A DNA stretch of 64,000 nt from Pterobdella sp. o SKG-2022 (taxonomy: Eukaryota; Annelida; Clitellata; Hirudinida; Piscicolidae). Each line of letters starts with the position of its first letter. Within the stretch, counting starts at the first letter, position 1. The position numbers and the translations under genes were made by a program. The stretch covers positions 11,610,038 to 11,674,037 of the forward strand of contig OZ038322.1 of NCBI GenBank assembly GCA_964035795.1. Reading direction: 5' to 3'. Under the pieces are notes generated by a model that worked only from the letters and a program-made list of their open reading frames with translations, had not been told where the DNA came from and did not search any database. Shown piece by piece: positions 28,101 to 42,000 of this stretch.

Positions 28101-29494
28101 AGATGATAAAGCGTGTGAGAAGAAGTTAATAACTCGCAAAAAAAGTCTCGTTGAATTACTAAATGGCAGAAGATTGTCGTCAATCGTTAACAAAACAGTA
28201 GAAGGAAATGAAAAATGGAGGGAAATTCTTACAGAAATGCAAAAACAACGTGTTAATCAAACATCGTATTCTAACATTGAAGAAGCCATTGAAAAACTCA
28301 CGAGTTTTTTTGCAAACTGTCCCACATCAGACGGTCATAATGGTTCGAGCAAGCCTGCTTACTCTAACCGATGTTTCGTCCCTCGTTACAGTATTGCTAC
28401 TTATAATGTGTATAACAAGGAAAATGACAAGATGATAGAAGAAGATGAAAAAAAGTTATGCAAGCGGACCATGAGTGCAGTAGAAGCTAACCAACAAAGT
28501 ATTCAATTATACAACAGAAGAAAACATTCTTTTCTTATTAGTTACAAGGATAGTTTGAAGGTGTCATGCGAAAAAGAAGCTCGGTTAGAAAAAGTTGATA
28601 GAAAATTTAGCATTGGTGAAGAACATAACAAAACACTAAAAAACCATGTTTACTTTGATGAGCCCGTCTTAATTAGTACAACAGAAATTTCAAAAAAGGA
28701 AACCGAAAAAATAAATCACGAGGAAAAAAATGATTTTCAAGCACACGATACAAAAAGAAAAAACAGCAACACATTTTCTAAGGAGCTTATCACTCACAAT
28801 GATGCGGAACAATTTCCAAATGAAGCCAAAAACACGTTAGATTATGAAAAGCCTGGTATTTTGGTAGGGGGACGACGATACAGCTATCAAAGCAGCACCA
28901 GTTTCACTAACAGAACTGTGAGGGTCAAGGTGGGAGAATCACAGGCTTTTTGCAAATCTTCTACTTTGAGAAAATCTTCTGCTGACAACTATAATACAGA
29001 TAAATTCAGTCATTTGGTATATGATTACAACGAGGTTATCAATTCGGAAGGTAGAACGAGAAAAGAAAGCGTTTGCGAATCGGTTTCTGAGAAATCGGAT
29101 GATGAGACTTTTGATGATGATTCAGATGCAAAAGAAAAAATTGACAAAGAAGTTGTTGAGTCGATAGTGACGATGGATTGGGGGCATGGTTTTGTTGCCA
29201 TCTCTGCAAAGATCGATGAAGATATTTCTACTTGTATCTTCAAGGCACTTCTCTCACAGGTTCCAATGTTTATGAAAGTTCCTTTTCTTTTTGAAAATTC
29301 AATTTTTTTGAAGTTCAACTTATCAACGTATTGTTAATGGTTTATAGGTGGACATGCACCTGCAACAGATTAAATGCCTGCCTGCCCATACCTCCTCATC
29401 TAGGTTTACCAGGCTGTTTCTTTTCAGCAGCAGGAAACAAGTTTCTGAGGATTCTAAGTTACGATATAGAAAAAACAGTTGCAAAGTATCCTGA
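25158..29494 (+). CDS. RASD/Dexras-like Ras-family GTPase with a large internal insertion
   Basis: Four exons (25158-25406, 26479-26566, 27815-29259, 29348-29494) join in frame to 642 residues. In order: a basic N-terminal extension; the G1 loop GCTGSGKT (48-55); switch I with TVED (T73); G3 DTSGSFEFPAMRKLSVMTGD, closest to RASD1/RASD2 and Ras-dva; FILVFSL; G4 NKCD (154-157); then about 417 hydrophilic residues rich in Lys, Glu, Asn and Ser; G5 ISAK (575-578); a basic tail; and C-terminal CKVS, a CaaX-type prenylation box of the kind expected to be farnesylated. RASD proteins are about 270-280 residues with some 30 residues between G4 and G5. Residues equivalent to Ras Gly12 and Gln61 are Thr and Ser, so intrinsic GTP hydrolysis is predicted to be slow, as reported for RASD members. 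The insertion lies in one uninterrupted exon with no stop, so an intron-retention error is unlikely. Membrane signalling role is inferred from family; the exact orthologue is uncertain. Confidence 0.9.
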
Positions 29495-31138
29495 ATTAAC
29501 CCATTATCCGTAGTTATTTCATAGCTTATTCAAACTTTTGCATTCAAAATAATGAGTATTTGAGAGTTTTTATTGGAATTCCATTTCAATAGCATTCATT
29601 TTTTCATATTTTTTTGGCATTATTATTTTTTTATCTTCACGAGATTTTATTTTCAATTTTTGATCCCTTAGAAGCATTCTCAAAATTTTCACAATACATG
29701 TTCAGCTTTTGAATTAGAAATTAGAACTTGATGTTTTGAAATTTAGCAAAATTTTCCATCAAAATTTTCTCTTTTTGCTAGTTTTATTTCAAACTTGAAC
29801 TATGATGTTGTTGCTTGAACAATTCTTGAATTATACACTTTTATTTTCAAAATTTGAATTTTTGAATGTTTGTTTTAATTTTAGCGGTTGAATGGATCTG
29901 TTGAATATTCATCGATTGAATTGTTATCACCTTTTCCTTTATACTCGTTTTACTCCACCTTTTTTTTCAATATTTTAATTTTAAAAGATTTTTGAAACTT
30001 TGTTTTAATAAAGATTTTAAACTCATACATTTGTCGATATATGGATTGACTGATAGAACGGAATGAAAAAGTTACCGCTTGACACGCAAAAGAAAATTCA
30101 GCAAAGTTACGTAGAAATTTTTTTTAAAGTAAACGAAAGATAGCAATATCCACTAATCAAATGATAATAACTTAAATTAAAATACAATTGAGTTGATTCT
30201 ATGAGAATATATAATTTTTTTTCTTGGCCTTGAAAAAGATTTTTTCTACACATCGTGTTAATCATATTCAAAATAGCCCAAACTTGGCATTTTAAATTTG
30301 TCGATAAGAAATTATGAAAATAAAAAATACTCTAATTATATATTGATTCAAGGGCAACTACGCACTCTTAAAATCAAAACCGACAGTTGACAGTAATGTT
30401 TCGAAAACAAAATTAATAACAGCAATAAATGTAAAATTACCATATCATGATAGAAATCGATTGGTATATATAAAATTTCCTTAAAAAAACTATTCCAACA
30501 GTTCATCAAATTCACAAAATCAATGTTGACCTTATCTTATCAAGAGCATGTAGGCAATGCTTTTATGGTCGTGTGCTCCCATTATGTTTTATCGCTTGGT
30601 ATGCAACGGATATGCCACAAATGTTTTTATTTAGTTACCAAATCTCTTGAGAAGATAATATTTTAAAAATTTTATGTTTTTAAAAGATTTTTTTTTTATA
30701 TGTTGATCGCGTTCAAGTTGAAGTCTACTGCAGGAATATATGCAAATAACAAATACAACTATTATCTTTGATTTAACTTTAAGATATTTCTACCATATAG
30801 AGTACTTCCACACTAAGAGAAAACACTATAAAATATGCAAGAAAACGCTATAAAAAACGACAAACTTAACGTTGAAATATGCTAGAAAAGCCATATAAAA
30901 ATGTAAAACCGAAAAATTAGTCTCGAATGCATCTTAAACAATGGAACGCCCAACACAACAATACAGCGATGGAACATCGCAACGGCTACAATAATGACTA
31001 GAGAATGGAATGCAGGTTGGCCATAATAACGAGCCAAATCAGCGCCGCGAGATGAACATCTAATTGAGCTAAAACTACTTATATTCACACCTAAACTCTT
31101 GTTCGCCCATATATGCTAATTAAAACAAATATGGGTTG
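29495..31138. other. convergent intergenic spacer
   Basis: About 1.6 kb between the 3' end of the plus-strand RASD-like gene and the 3' end of minus-strand alpha-SNAP. It is AT-rich, and I see no coding exon or repeat in it. It should contain both 3' UTRs. Confidence 0.6.
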
Positions 31139-34100
31139 TTACAGAAGGTTGGAGTCAACTTGGATTCTGCGTTTTATTCTTCCAAACATCAGGGCGAACC
31201 TGACAAAGAAATAGTTGAATATCAATTTTATATAATATTTCAATGATTCAAAGTTAAATAATAATGAACTCATGTCTACTCGGGTTTATACACCATAATA
31301 GACTTATTGCAATCCTTATTGGCCTTAAAACCGAACAAGGTATGAACCATGGGTCAAGACGGGAAATGCTTTCATGGCTGCTGAGAGCGTTAGTGTAAGC
31401 TTCTTCGTCGTTCTCCTCCAGTGCCCCCAACAAAGCCTGATCAGAAACATTAATTTGAGTCATAATTATCTTTTTCTATAAAAGTTTGAAGTTTTATCAA
31501 CAGGATGAACGTGATTGAATTATTTTGAGTTTAATCTCAGTAGCAATCGTTCGATTAACTTTTCCTTAGCAATGAAAGTGTTAGTTCAACCAAACATGTC
31601 TAGCAATAAGCTTGAGTAAAATTGAGTATAGTTTAAAAGTTTAAAAAAATTTTTTTTAAATTTAATTATATTTCCAACACATGTGAGTGAATTTTGATTT
31701 ATTAAATTTCTATCTATTTTATGTAAAATTTCCAGATCTCAAAAAAAAATTGTCAAGTGGACCTTTAATTTTAGTTTGAGCCTCAAAAAAAAGTGAAAGC
31801 ACTAAGAATTTATAAGACTTACTCGAATGAGCTTGAGCATTGTATGCAGAAATAATGAAAAGTACACTTGAGCATTGTTTGAGTGCAATTAAAACAAAAT
31901 TGGAACGTTATTTGACATAAAGGATTGTTTTATATGCATTCAGTTTAGTGGAACTGAATAAGCAAAAAAAAACAATGAAAGTTTTTTTAAAAATTATGAT
32001 ACACAAGGATAAATTATTGACAAAACAGAAACTATTAATAGTAATTTTACCTTTAGTGAATAGCAATGTAGCTTTAAAAAAATGGAATAGCATAAAAAAA
32101 AGTATAAAGCTTTAAGAAAAGCCGAAGCACCAAGCACCTTATGCAGACATAAACCAATACATCGCCCAATAACAACCTTGAGAAGCTTTGATTCTCGAGA
32201 ATCATGGAAACTGGGGCATTTTTCTGAGTACTTGGTCATGGCGTTTTCACCGTCTTGGTTGTCCAGAGCGATCCTGCACACCACAGCCCTAAAGAAATGG
32301 TCTTTGGCGGCATGGCGTAATAATGGGTTGTCTAAGGAAGCCATGGCTATCTGATGTGGGTAGTTTCATTATGTTATTGTTTATATCCGTTACATTATCA
32401 ATTCTGAAAAATATTTTAAATAAATTAATTGAAACACCAAAATTTGATATAATAAATAAAGAGGGGTTTGATGCATATGTTTGAGATGATTAAATTCTTT
32501 CATAGTACAGCATCAAAAAATGAAAGTCAGATACAACAACAAACTAAAGGCATTTAAAAATAAAATAGCCAATCAAAGTATCCTACTTGTTCGTAAAGCT
32601 CGGAAGCCCTATCATAAACCTCCATCTCTGCACTGTATTGAGCCACCTTCAGCAGGCATCGGTTGGCTGTACTGTGGAGGGAAAAATTGGGTTTTTTGCA
32701 AGCAATATATACAAAAACTCTTGCAGTAAACAATGTTTTTGAACTGCGCAATACATTATCGTTCAATAAAATCAACAATGATAAATTCAATAAATATAAA
32801 AACATTCAAGTTCTGATAAATCAAACTATGGACATATAAAAACTATTGGGAACCTCTTTGACTCTTCTCCTTGGTAGAAATCCGCAGCTTTCTGATAAAA
32901 CTCTACCGCCTTCAATTTTCATGCATATTATTATTGATATCATTTTCAATGGAAACCAATTGAAAAAGACAAAAAACCTTTTTGAGGTCGGGTGGTTGTT
33001 GCTCAAACATCTCAGCCATCTCCATATAGTGCTTAGCTGCTATTGAAAACCTTCCCTGTTTAGCATAATAATGAAAGATAAGTAGATGCCATTATTTTAA
33101 ATCCGGTTTATTTCCCATATACTGAGAGTGACCATAATAATAATAATAGTAATAATAATAATAATAAAATTCGCTTAGATAACCTCAATGAAAGCAACTG
33201 AAGAGAGTTTTTAACTATGAGAGATATTGAAAAACTTCAATTCATGATGACTCATTTTATAACATTCCATAGGTTTTGTGTCAGATTAATTATTCCTCAC
33301 TATATAAACTGAGATTATTATTACTTTTCCAATGATTCTATAGTTATTTATCTAAAAAAGGAGTTTCAAATAGTTTTGTATTTTAAACTTTTATAACTTT
33401 GAGAAGTTTTAGAGTTATTATTTTTTTTTTAGTTGCATGTAATATATACCAAATTTCAAAATACATAAAAAACATGATATTCAAAAATTGAAGCAACTTT
33501 AATGGTTAAAAACCCAATAAATATTGTATTAAAGGGTATTAGATGCTATGGCATTTCTACAGTAATGAAATAATAGCCAGAATGCTAAATGACATTTTAT
33601 AAAAAAGGAAGAAATACAGTGAAACTTTGACAAAGTTTATGTTTACCGAAATTTTTGAAATTTTCTTAGTTATACAACTAAACTTGAAAATTTGAAATAC
33701 AAAGAACTAACCATATCAACATAGATTTCAATGACTTTCAACATTGTTGTTATGGCCTCTGTTTTTGAAATACATTGATTGATGTTATAACAATGAAAAA
33801 AATTAGGTTTGGATTATTCAGAAATGTATGTTATTTAATGGTTAAATTGTTAAAAGTTTTGACCGAATTAAATTATTTAGAATATGCCAAATAAATTCAA
33901 CTATTCTAAAACTAAAAAAAATATTTAAATGGCATAAACTGAAGTAAAACTTCAACAGCATGAAAACATTGATAGTAACAATAATATATATTGATTACCA
34001 TCTCGACTGATCTTTTTGAATGAGTTAGCTGCATCATTGTAGTTGGATGCACTTTCAAGCTTGTTTCCCAGCTCCACGTGCATGGAAGCTGCTTTAGAGT

Positions 34101-34474
34101 ATGCATTGCCTGCATCTGTGTCATAATATTTTGAAAAGTCATTTTAATGTATTTTGCTGTTGGAATTTTTATTTTACCTTTCCACTTTTTGGCAATCTTG
34201 AATGAATGTCCTGCTTTTGTATACAATTCTGCAGCTTCTTCTGCTTTTGAGTTTCCTCTACTATAATACATAAATTTTTAAATACATTTTTTGCAAGAAT
34301 TATATTTAAGTTTTTAATTTTGCTTATTCTGAATATAAATAGTGATAAATTTGTAAAATATTATTTTGCATATCAAACTCACTTCATTAAAGAGCCAAGA
34401 AAACCCCCAGCAGACTTTATTTTTTTCTCAGCCTGGTTGATAAGATCTAAAGCTTTTTTTTCGCTATCATCCAT
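31139..34474 (-). CDS. NAPA: alpha-SNAP (soluble NSF attachment protein)
   Basis: Ten exons read on the minus strand: 34383-34474, 34178-34260, 33999-34115, 33712-33758, 32978-33055, 32854-32909, 32587-32671, 32177-32350, 31348-31436, 31139-31199. They sum to 882 bases and 293 residues, almost the 295 of vertebrate alpha-SNAP. Landmarks are GGFLGSLM near the N-terminus (the membrane-contact loop), AEEAAELYTKAGHSFKIAKKW, FKKISRDEAITTMLKVIEIY, GRFSIAAKHYMEMAEMFE, ANRCLLKVAQYSAEME, AKDHFFRAVVCRIALDN and SHESISRLDPWF. The last small exon supplies FALMFGRIKRRIQVDSNLL, corresponding to the conserved C-terminal helix whose hydrophobic end stimulates NSF. The protein binds SNARE bundles through its TPR-like helical sheet and recruits NSF for disassembly. 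Beta-SNAP is vertebrate-specific, and gamma-SNAP is more divergent, so alpha is the best call. Reading past the donor at 31348 would give an alternative, non-conserved tail. Confidence 0.96.
33138..33170. repeat. (AAT)n microsatellite in alpha-SNAP intron
   Basis: A short run of ATA/AAT trinucleotides with one interruption, lying in the 0.65-kb intron between the exons at 33712 and 33055. Confidence 0.9.
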
Positions 34475-36008
34475 TCTGACTTTTTCTCAGTGCTTTTTTG
34501 TGGGAAAAGAAATACAAATATGTATAGAGTATTAAAATTAATAATCTTTTTTTCATTTAATAAAGCTAAATACCTGATTCTAGTTATTCCGTAAAAAAAA
34601 GATTTTCAAGATTATGAATTAAATTATAATTTCATATTTTGCTTAAAAGTTAATAAGATTTTTAGTAAATCAGATGTTTCTTTCAGAAACTTTTTATTCT
34701 TATAAATTAATTCATAATAGAATTTTGGAAAATTAATTTCATAAACACTTTAGAATATAAATTCAAAAAAATGAAAGGTTAATTATTTATTCTATTTCAA
34801 TATAATATTTATTAACTTAAAAGATTTCATTAATGATTTCAAATAAGACAAAACTAAGATTTATCAAATTAGAAATACTTTTTTTTCAAAATTTTTTTAA
34901 ACAATCAGATTATTATCTTATCTGATGATGATAAGATGTCTTATTATATCCATATTATTTGAATTTTAAATAATAGTTTTTTTCACTGAAACTCTATGTT
35001 TATACAAAGAGTAATTAAAAAGGGAGTTTTGATTCCAAAATGGATTTGACTTAAAAATGGATAAAAAGTAATATTTCGAAAATTTATATCCTTTTTCATA
35101 TTGACTCAAAGTTGATGGAAGAGAACAACTTTGAAACTTGATTGAAAAAAACTTGCTTTTTTTTTGTTTCTTAATGCTTCACTTTCTCACCTCGACCTTT
35201 TACCTATCTGCCCTATACTTCCTAAAATCTCAGAGCCTGAAAGGTGCAAAAGCAATAAAACAACGTATCTAATTAGAGTTTATATAATTCTATGAAAAAG
35301 TGAATGATGAAGTTTAAAATAGGTTTATTTTGCCAAACATCAGTTTTTTCAATAAAATTTATAGGAAATATAAACGATTCTGAATCATTTCTTATATCTA
35401 TCTTATTTTAATTTGTATAATGTAAAGTAGCCAGATTTTGAATGCGTGCTAATTATTTAGTTGTACACTGATAACATATTTAATAATTAGATATGAATCA
35501 TAATAACTATTGTTATTGAACTGAACTACACTGTTGTACGAGTCATTAACTCAGGTGAACACCCTCGCTAGTTTTTGCCAAAAAAAAATCCATTTTATTT
35601 AGGACTAAATTTTAACAAAACTGCCAGTTGAACTGAGAACCAATATGTAAATTTTTGGAATTCATTATTTACGGTCCCTATACTTTGACAGTTTGTCTTT
35701 CTATTGTCTATTGAAAGCTGGCATCGTTATTATTTGTTATGCCAATTTAATGGCGCCATGTTTCATGCGGTTAAATATAAAAAACCTAGAAATCACAGAA
35801 GTATGATAAAAAATAAGGGAATTAAAAGTTTGAAACAATACTGAGCAATGCACAGATGTCATAACTTTAAGAGATCAGCTTTTTAATGATAACTTTGTTA
35901 ATATTCTGTTCAGAATAAAACAAAAAAAAATGGAAATAAATGAAGATGAAAGAATGCAAGAAAAAGCAAAAATAAAAATAACATTGAATGGACATGACTA
36001 GAAACAAC
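34475..36008. other. spacer upstream of alpha-SNAP
   Basis: About 1.5 kb between the alpha-SNAP start and the stop of the next minus-strand gene. It should hold the alpha-SNAP promoter. No coding exon or clear element is visible. Confidence 0.6.
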
Positions 36009-39000
36009 CTATATGAACAAGTCTTGCGGATCGAATAGTTTTAATTTTTCGGAAAAATTCAGAATATCTATCAATTCAAATCGTAACTGATTAGAAAGAT
36101 AAGTATAAAAAAACTCTGGAGCATTTTTCTGTACTTCTCTCAACTGCATGAAGTTACTGCCTGTATAACCTCGGAAACTACATTATTCATACGTGTTGCG
36201 ATAAATAATGTAATTTATAATTTGAATCCAAAATTAAATTAGAAATAATGTAGAATATATACTTTTGATGAAGGTGATCTAGTTTTGAATTCTTCATCCA
36301 CACTTCAACATCTGAACTAGACCATTCATTCAGCTTGGCTCCTTGTTGATGAATACTAGGTTTTGTTTTCAAACACTCTTTATCATTGCAAGAAATGGCA
36401 GAGCTGATTTGAGTGGCATATCCATGCAAAGGTGTTGGAGAAGGAAGGAACTTTTTAGGCTGGTTTAAGTTTATCTGTTGCGTAGGATCTATAGAGGAAA
36501 ATTTAAATTTTTGATAAATTTTAATTATTTGCAACCCCATTATAACATATATGCGTAACATGTTCATCAATGTTAGAAAAGCGTAACATAACAATTTTCA
36601 GTTAGTTTTTGTTTAAATGATGTCAAATTATGTTGTTCAATCAGATTCTTTAAAAGTATTTAATATTATACCTTCATCACATTCGGGCGTATCAGTACAA
36701 AATACGTTGGATGGATAAAAGATAGGAGTAAGGAGTCCATTTTCTGGACGTAAGCCATCTTCATTAGCGTCTCTCAATTCTTCTTTCAGGGTCAATGCAA
36801 TCATTTTTCCTCGAGAACCGATCTCATTCACCAAACGTTCTACTTGGGCCTCAAAACTATATTGTTGTGGCATTTCTTCACACTCACTGAAATCAAAGTA
36901 TAATTTGGTGCCCACCAAAATACCCAGCCATCCATCGGGCGAGAAGTTCCTATCCAATAACAGAGGGACAATATGCTTACGTAAACGAAATGCGTACTCG
37001 GCTTCTGCCAATGTTGGTTTACATCGTTATCAATATGGTTTCTCAATTGATTGACAAATCTTCGCATTTGGTTACCAATTTTTTGCAATTTCGTACCAAA
37101 GCTTTGGACTTTATTACAAAATATTTAAAAACAAATAAAAAAATTTTTTAAATAATCGAAAAAAATAGAAAAATACGTTTTTGAAATACAATTTCAAGTT
37201 TTGAAATTTTAGATAAATTTTAAGAAGTTAACAAAAGTTTATCGAGGTTTTTCTGGGAGCAAACGCTGCTAAGTACTTCGTTACTAGAAGGGGAATGTAA
37301 TTAAAATCTTCGCCAAATGAAGTTAATGAATTCTTCTCAGTTTTATCTTTTTTTTTCAAATTTCAAGTTTCTCCCAATTTCACAAGTGACATAAGGTTTT
37401 GCTTTCCAGAGCACAGCTTCGAAAAACCTCAATGAAACATTATATAAAAACATTTTTCGTTAAAATTTGGAAATTTATATCATAATTACCTAAATCTGAA
37501 ATCAAAAAATATTTTTTTTCAACATTTTAGAATATTTAAACTGAACTTTTTAAAAATAAATTTATTCCATTTTTTTTTCAAAAATTGGTAATGAATTGCA
37601 AAAATTCAATAATCGAGTGCAAATATTTGGTACGCAATTGCAAATATTTAATAACTAAATTCAAAGATTCAATATTCATTCGAGAAACCTTATAATATAA
37701 TAACCACAATGTTATTATTATTGGTAATAAGATTTTTACAGTGCGAAATTCACAAACAAAATTTGTTTGAAATGCGCTTAAAAATTTGCGATTAATGATG
37801 AATGAAGTTGTTTATGGTATAGCTTAGCTGACAAAAGTTTGCAAAAACAGTGATGAGTGTAAATTAAGCGGCAGTGAATTCTACAGACGTGAGGCATCAT
37901 TAATCTCCCCATATACAAATTCATCGCCACCAAAAACTTTAGAACTTTTAAATAAGGTATTAACTTTATTTTGCATGACACACTCCGATAAAAGAATGAA
38001 TATTTGCGCGAACCGGCCTTGTCAGAAGCGATCCGTACATAAAAGCATCGGCTATTAAAATCGATAGAGGATTTTGAGAAGTCCGTACCATTCTCATAAT
38101 GCCACTATTGATTCTAACATCGCGACATCTTATACAGGGAAAGCATCAACATGCCAATTACACCCAAATACACACACTTTATATCCAGCCATTTAAAGCC
38201 GAGGAGTGTGACAATTTGTAGAAAAAAACAAACATTCAAGTACGTTAAAAAAATAATTATTTGTTGTGTCAAAACTAAAGAGGCAAAAATTTAAATTATT
38301 TTAATCGATTAAAAATTCTAATTAATATATTCGAGGTGAAAGCCCTTTTCAAAGTCTACTCAAGTTCACAAAGCTTTTCGTAGTTTAACTCACTTTATCA
38401 AAGGAAGATACAAATATATTTCTTTTTTTTCGAAAGTATTGTTTTTTTGTTATTTGCATTATATTCATTATACCTTTTTTCGTTATTCTATTCACTTTTT
38501 TACATATTCATCATTTTTTTGTTTATTTTTCAAACTCTTTGGGAGCAAACGCTGTTAAGTACCGCGTTACTAGAAGGAAAAATATAATTAAAAAAAATCT
38601 CCGTGGTAGAAACTTTTTTCAGTTTTATCTTTTTTTCCAAATTTTAAGTTTTTCTGAGTTTTAAAAGTCACGAGGTTTTGCATTCCAGAGCACAGCTTTG
38701 AGAAACTTCATTACAAAATTAAATAAAAATATTTTTTATTAAATTTTTGAAATTTATTTTATAATTATTAAATCTTAAGACAAATTAAAAAAAATTTTCG
38801 ATTTCTTTTGAATATTTAAACTAATTTTTAAAAAAATGAATTTTTTACATTTATTCTCAAAATTTGGTAATGATCTGCAAAAAATCGATAACCAAATGCA
38901 AAGCTTTGGTAGGCGATCGAAAACCCCTTATAAATACTATTTAGATAGCCCATCGATATACGGATTTTAATTTTCTTCTAAAACGTTTAAAAATATATTT

Positions 39001-42000
39001 TCAATGAATTTAGTTATTTATGATTCAAGTAGTGAAAAATTGAATAAAACGTCTCCTACCCGTTCTACAGTTGGAGCTTTCTTTATACTCCTGGCACATG
39101 GCAATTAATATCACAGCACTTTTTTCTATCGCCAAAGCCATTGCCTCCAACGTTGAACCTCCTATTTTGAATTTGATGAAGTCAATAAATATAAATTTAT
39201 TTATTATAAATAATATAATATCATTTAGAAATCAGCGAACTTTGTTCCTATTGATGTTTTTGGTTTATTTTTTCAAAAAATACTTATTATTTAAATTTAT
39301 ATTCTTCAAAAATTTTTAAATTTTTTCAAACAACTGCAAGCACAAATTATTCTTCAACCAAATAATAAACTCCAGCTAACTCATGTTATCGACATCAAGC
39401 CACACTTTGTAACCCCTCATCGTCAGAGCATCTCTCAATCGCAGCATGCATGCTTGGTTTCCCCAATGATAACTAATCATCACGTGTGCCTGTTCCACTT
39501 GACAAATCTGAGCTGCAATTAGAGTATGTTGAGATAAAGTGCGTTTGAATTTTCATACATTCAGTTTTATATAAAATGTAGGTTTGAAAATTCTTTCCAA
39601 AATCTGACATACATAAAAAAATGTGTATTCATTTTATAACAAGTGTGCTCATCCCCACTCCATTCAAATCTCATTCACACAATCATGAATGGTATTGAAC
39701 ATGTAAAAATAGTATTGTTAAAATTTCCATTATCAATAACTCAACATAGATATAACAATGGATATAGTTGACGAACTTTCTTGCATGCGGTTAGCCTGCA
39801 CCACCCATAAAGACCCTCTCAAGGACCTGCGCACATTCTCGTCAGTGCTCTGTGTTGCTACTCGTTCAAAACCTTCAGTAAGGTTGTATATTGTTGATTA
39901 TGTGGAAGCAATAATCATACGTTCAAAGGCAATAATTTTTTTACAAAATTTAGCGTGAAAGAAATTTATATTTACATGAGAAACAAAGTTATTTGAAGGT
40001 GAAAAAATGAAGCCTAAAACGCAAACCAACGTCAAAAGTACAAGAAAATTGAAAGGATAGTTTACAGAAAAAATAGAAGGATTTAAAACTGAAAAAATAA
40101 AAATAATTTAAAGCTTTTGATATTTTTTTTATTACCCCCATGTTCCGCCATGCAGGTAGGAACATACCCTAGCTTCATCATCAGGTTGTTAGTGTTGGCC
40201 CTAAGATGTTTCTTTGCATATAAAGAACTTGTCTTAGAAACACCTAGCCTGATGAGAACAGACTGATAGAACAGTCTGTGTGGGGTCCTTCAAAAAAATT
40301 ATCTTGAAACAAGATAAAATTAGTAAGCCCAAAAAATTAATGGAGGACATAAAAGGGTCGTTTAGATTTGTACCCTAAAAGGGTAGCAGTCCCACCAACT
40401 AGCAGGCCTAAACGCTGGGGTATTGGTGCCTTTTAACGTCATGCCCTAGACAAGTGCCTTTTAACGTCATGCCCCAGACAAGTGCCTTTTAACGTCATGC
40501 CAGGACTGAGCTTTTGATATACTTTCCTTAACTGAAATATATAATTTTAAAAAATAAGCTCTACAAAAACCTATTTAACTAATACCAAAATAATTAAATT
40601 ACTTGATGATATAATATTTGCTAAAAATAAAAGCTCAAATATTCTTACAAATCTTTAATCATCTTAGTTTTTATTAATTCTTAAACAAAATAACATATTG
40701 TGAAAAGTTAAAAGAACATTTCAATAAAGCTGGCATGGAAGAGAGAAGCTGTTTATTGCGAGGATGGAAAGACAAAACCCACACTCCTGAGGCAGCCACA
40801 ATGCTCTCCTCCACTTCACCCTCCAGCATTTGTGCATATAACTTGAACAAGCCCAAGCTTGCTAATTTCACCTTTTGAAAGGGATATTGAGTGTCCATTA
40901 TTGAATGAGATCTTCGATGCTAGTTTAAATTAGCTCAAAAATGTAATAAATACCTTATTTTCATCTTTTATGGCAAGATGATTCAAACCAGAAGCTATTT
41001 CAGTAGCACTAAATGCATACCTATTTAGAGAAAATTTATTGTATATGAAGTTGATGGAAGTTAATCATTTTGAAGCTTACATCAAAAAAATATTTTTTTA
41101 AAATATGGAATCTTTTTAAAAAAACTAGAATTTTTCTTTATTCAACTCATTTACATTAAAGAAAACTCAAAAATTAATAAAACCTTTTAGAGAAATGGTT
41201 GTTACATTGAAGAGCATCTCGAAGTATAGATATAATGAAACATGCCAAGTCATCTGCCATGATAAGCATATCTGAGCAAACATTACTTGCTTCACTTGAT
41301 TGTTGAGATGGACAATTTGAAGGGATTAGATATGACAAGAGGAGATAAGCTTTTGCCTTGACAATATCATTTGGACATTTCAAAAAAGGTGCTATGTGCT
41401 TTATGGCTCCAGCTGAGATTGAAATTGTTCTGCTTTGAGAACAGTGTCTAGTAATGTTATGCAAAATACCAAGATAAGCCTTCACAATATAAACTTGCTG
41501 TTTGCATTTTAGAGATGATCTAAAAATTAAGAAATTCATTTTTTGAATCCAATATATTAACATTTTATAAATCCAAAATTACTCATTCAAAAGAAACATC
41601 TCATCAAAGGTAGAAAGCTGTGGCTTGGAAAGTTCTTCATAAAACTTATTAATGCATGTGCTCAAAACTAACGATTCGCATAAACTCAAATTAGAATCAG
41701 AACAATTCCATATTATTGAAAGCAAGAGCTGAAGATTGGTAAATGAATTTTTATTGTTAGATGTAGAAAAGGTTATATTTTCTTGCTGATCATGTTGCTC
41801 TGAACTAATCTCTTCAAAACAAAAAATATTCTTTTCAATTAGTTTACCCCAAAATTTTAAAAAAACATGACCAATTCCAGATCTCACTATTTTATCTACA
41901 ATCAATCCATGTACAGTTTTGTTTTCTGCGTATCTACTTTTTTTCTGAATGTAATTCAGATTTTCAAATGCTTCAAAAGATTCATGATCATTGCATGATA

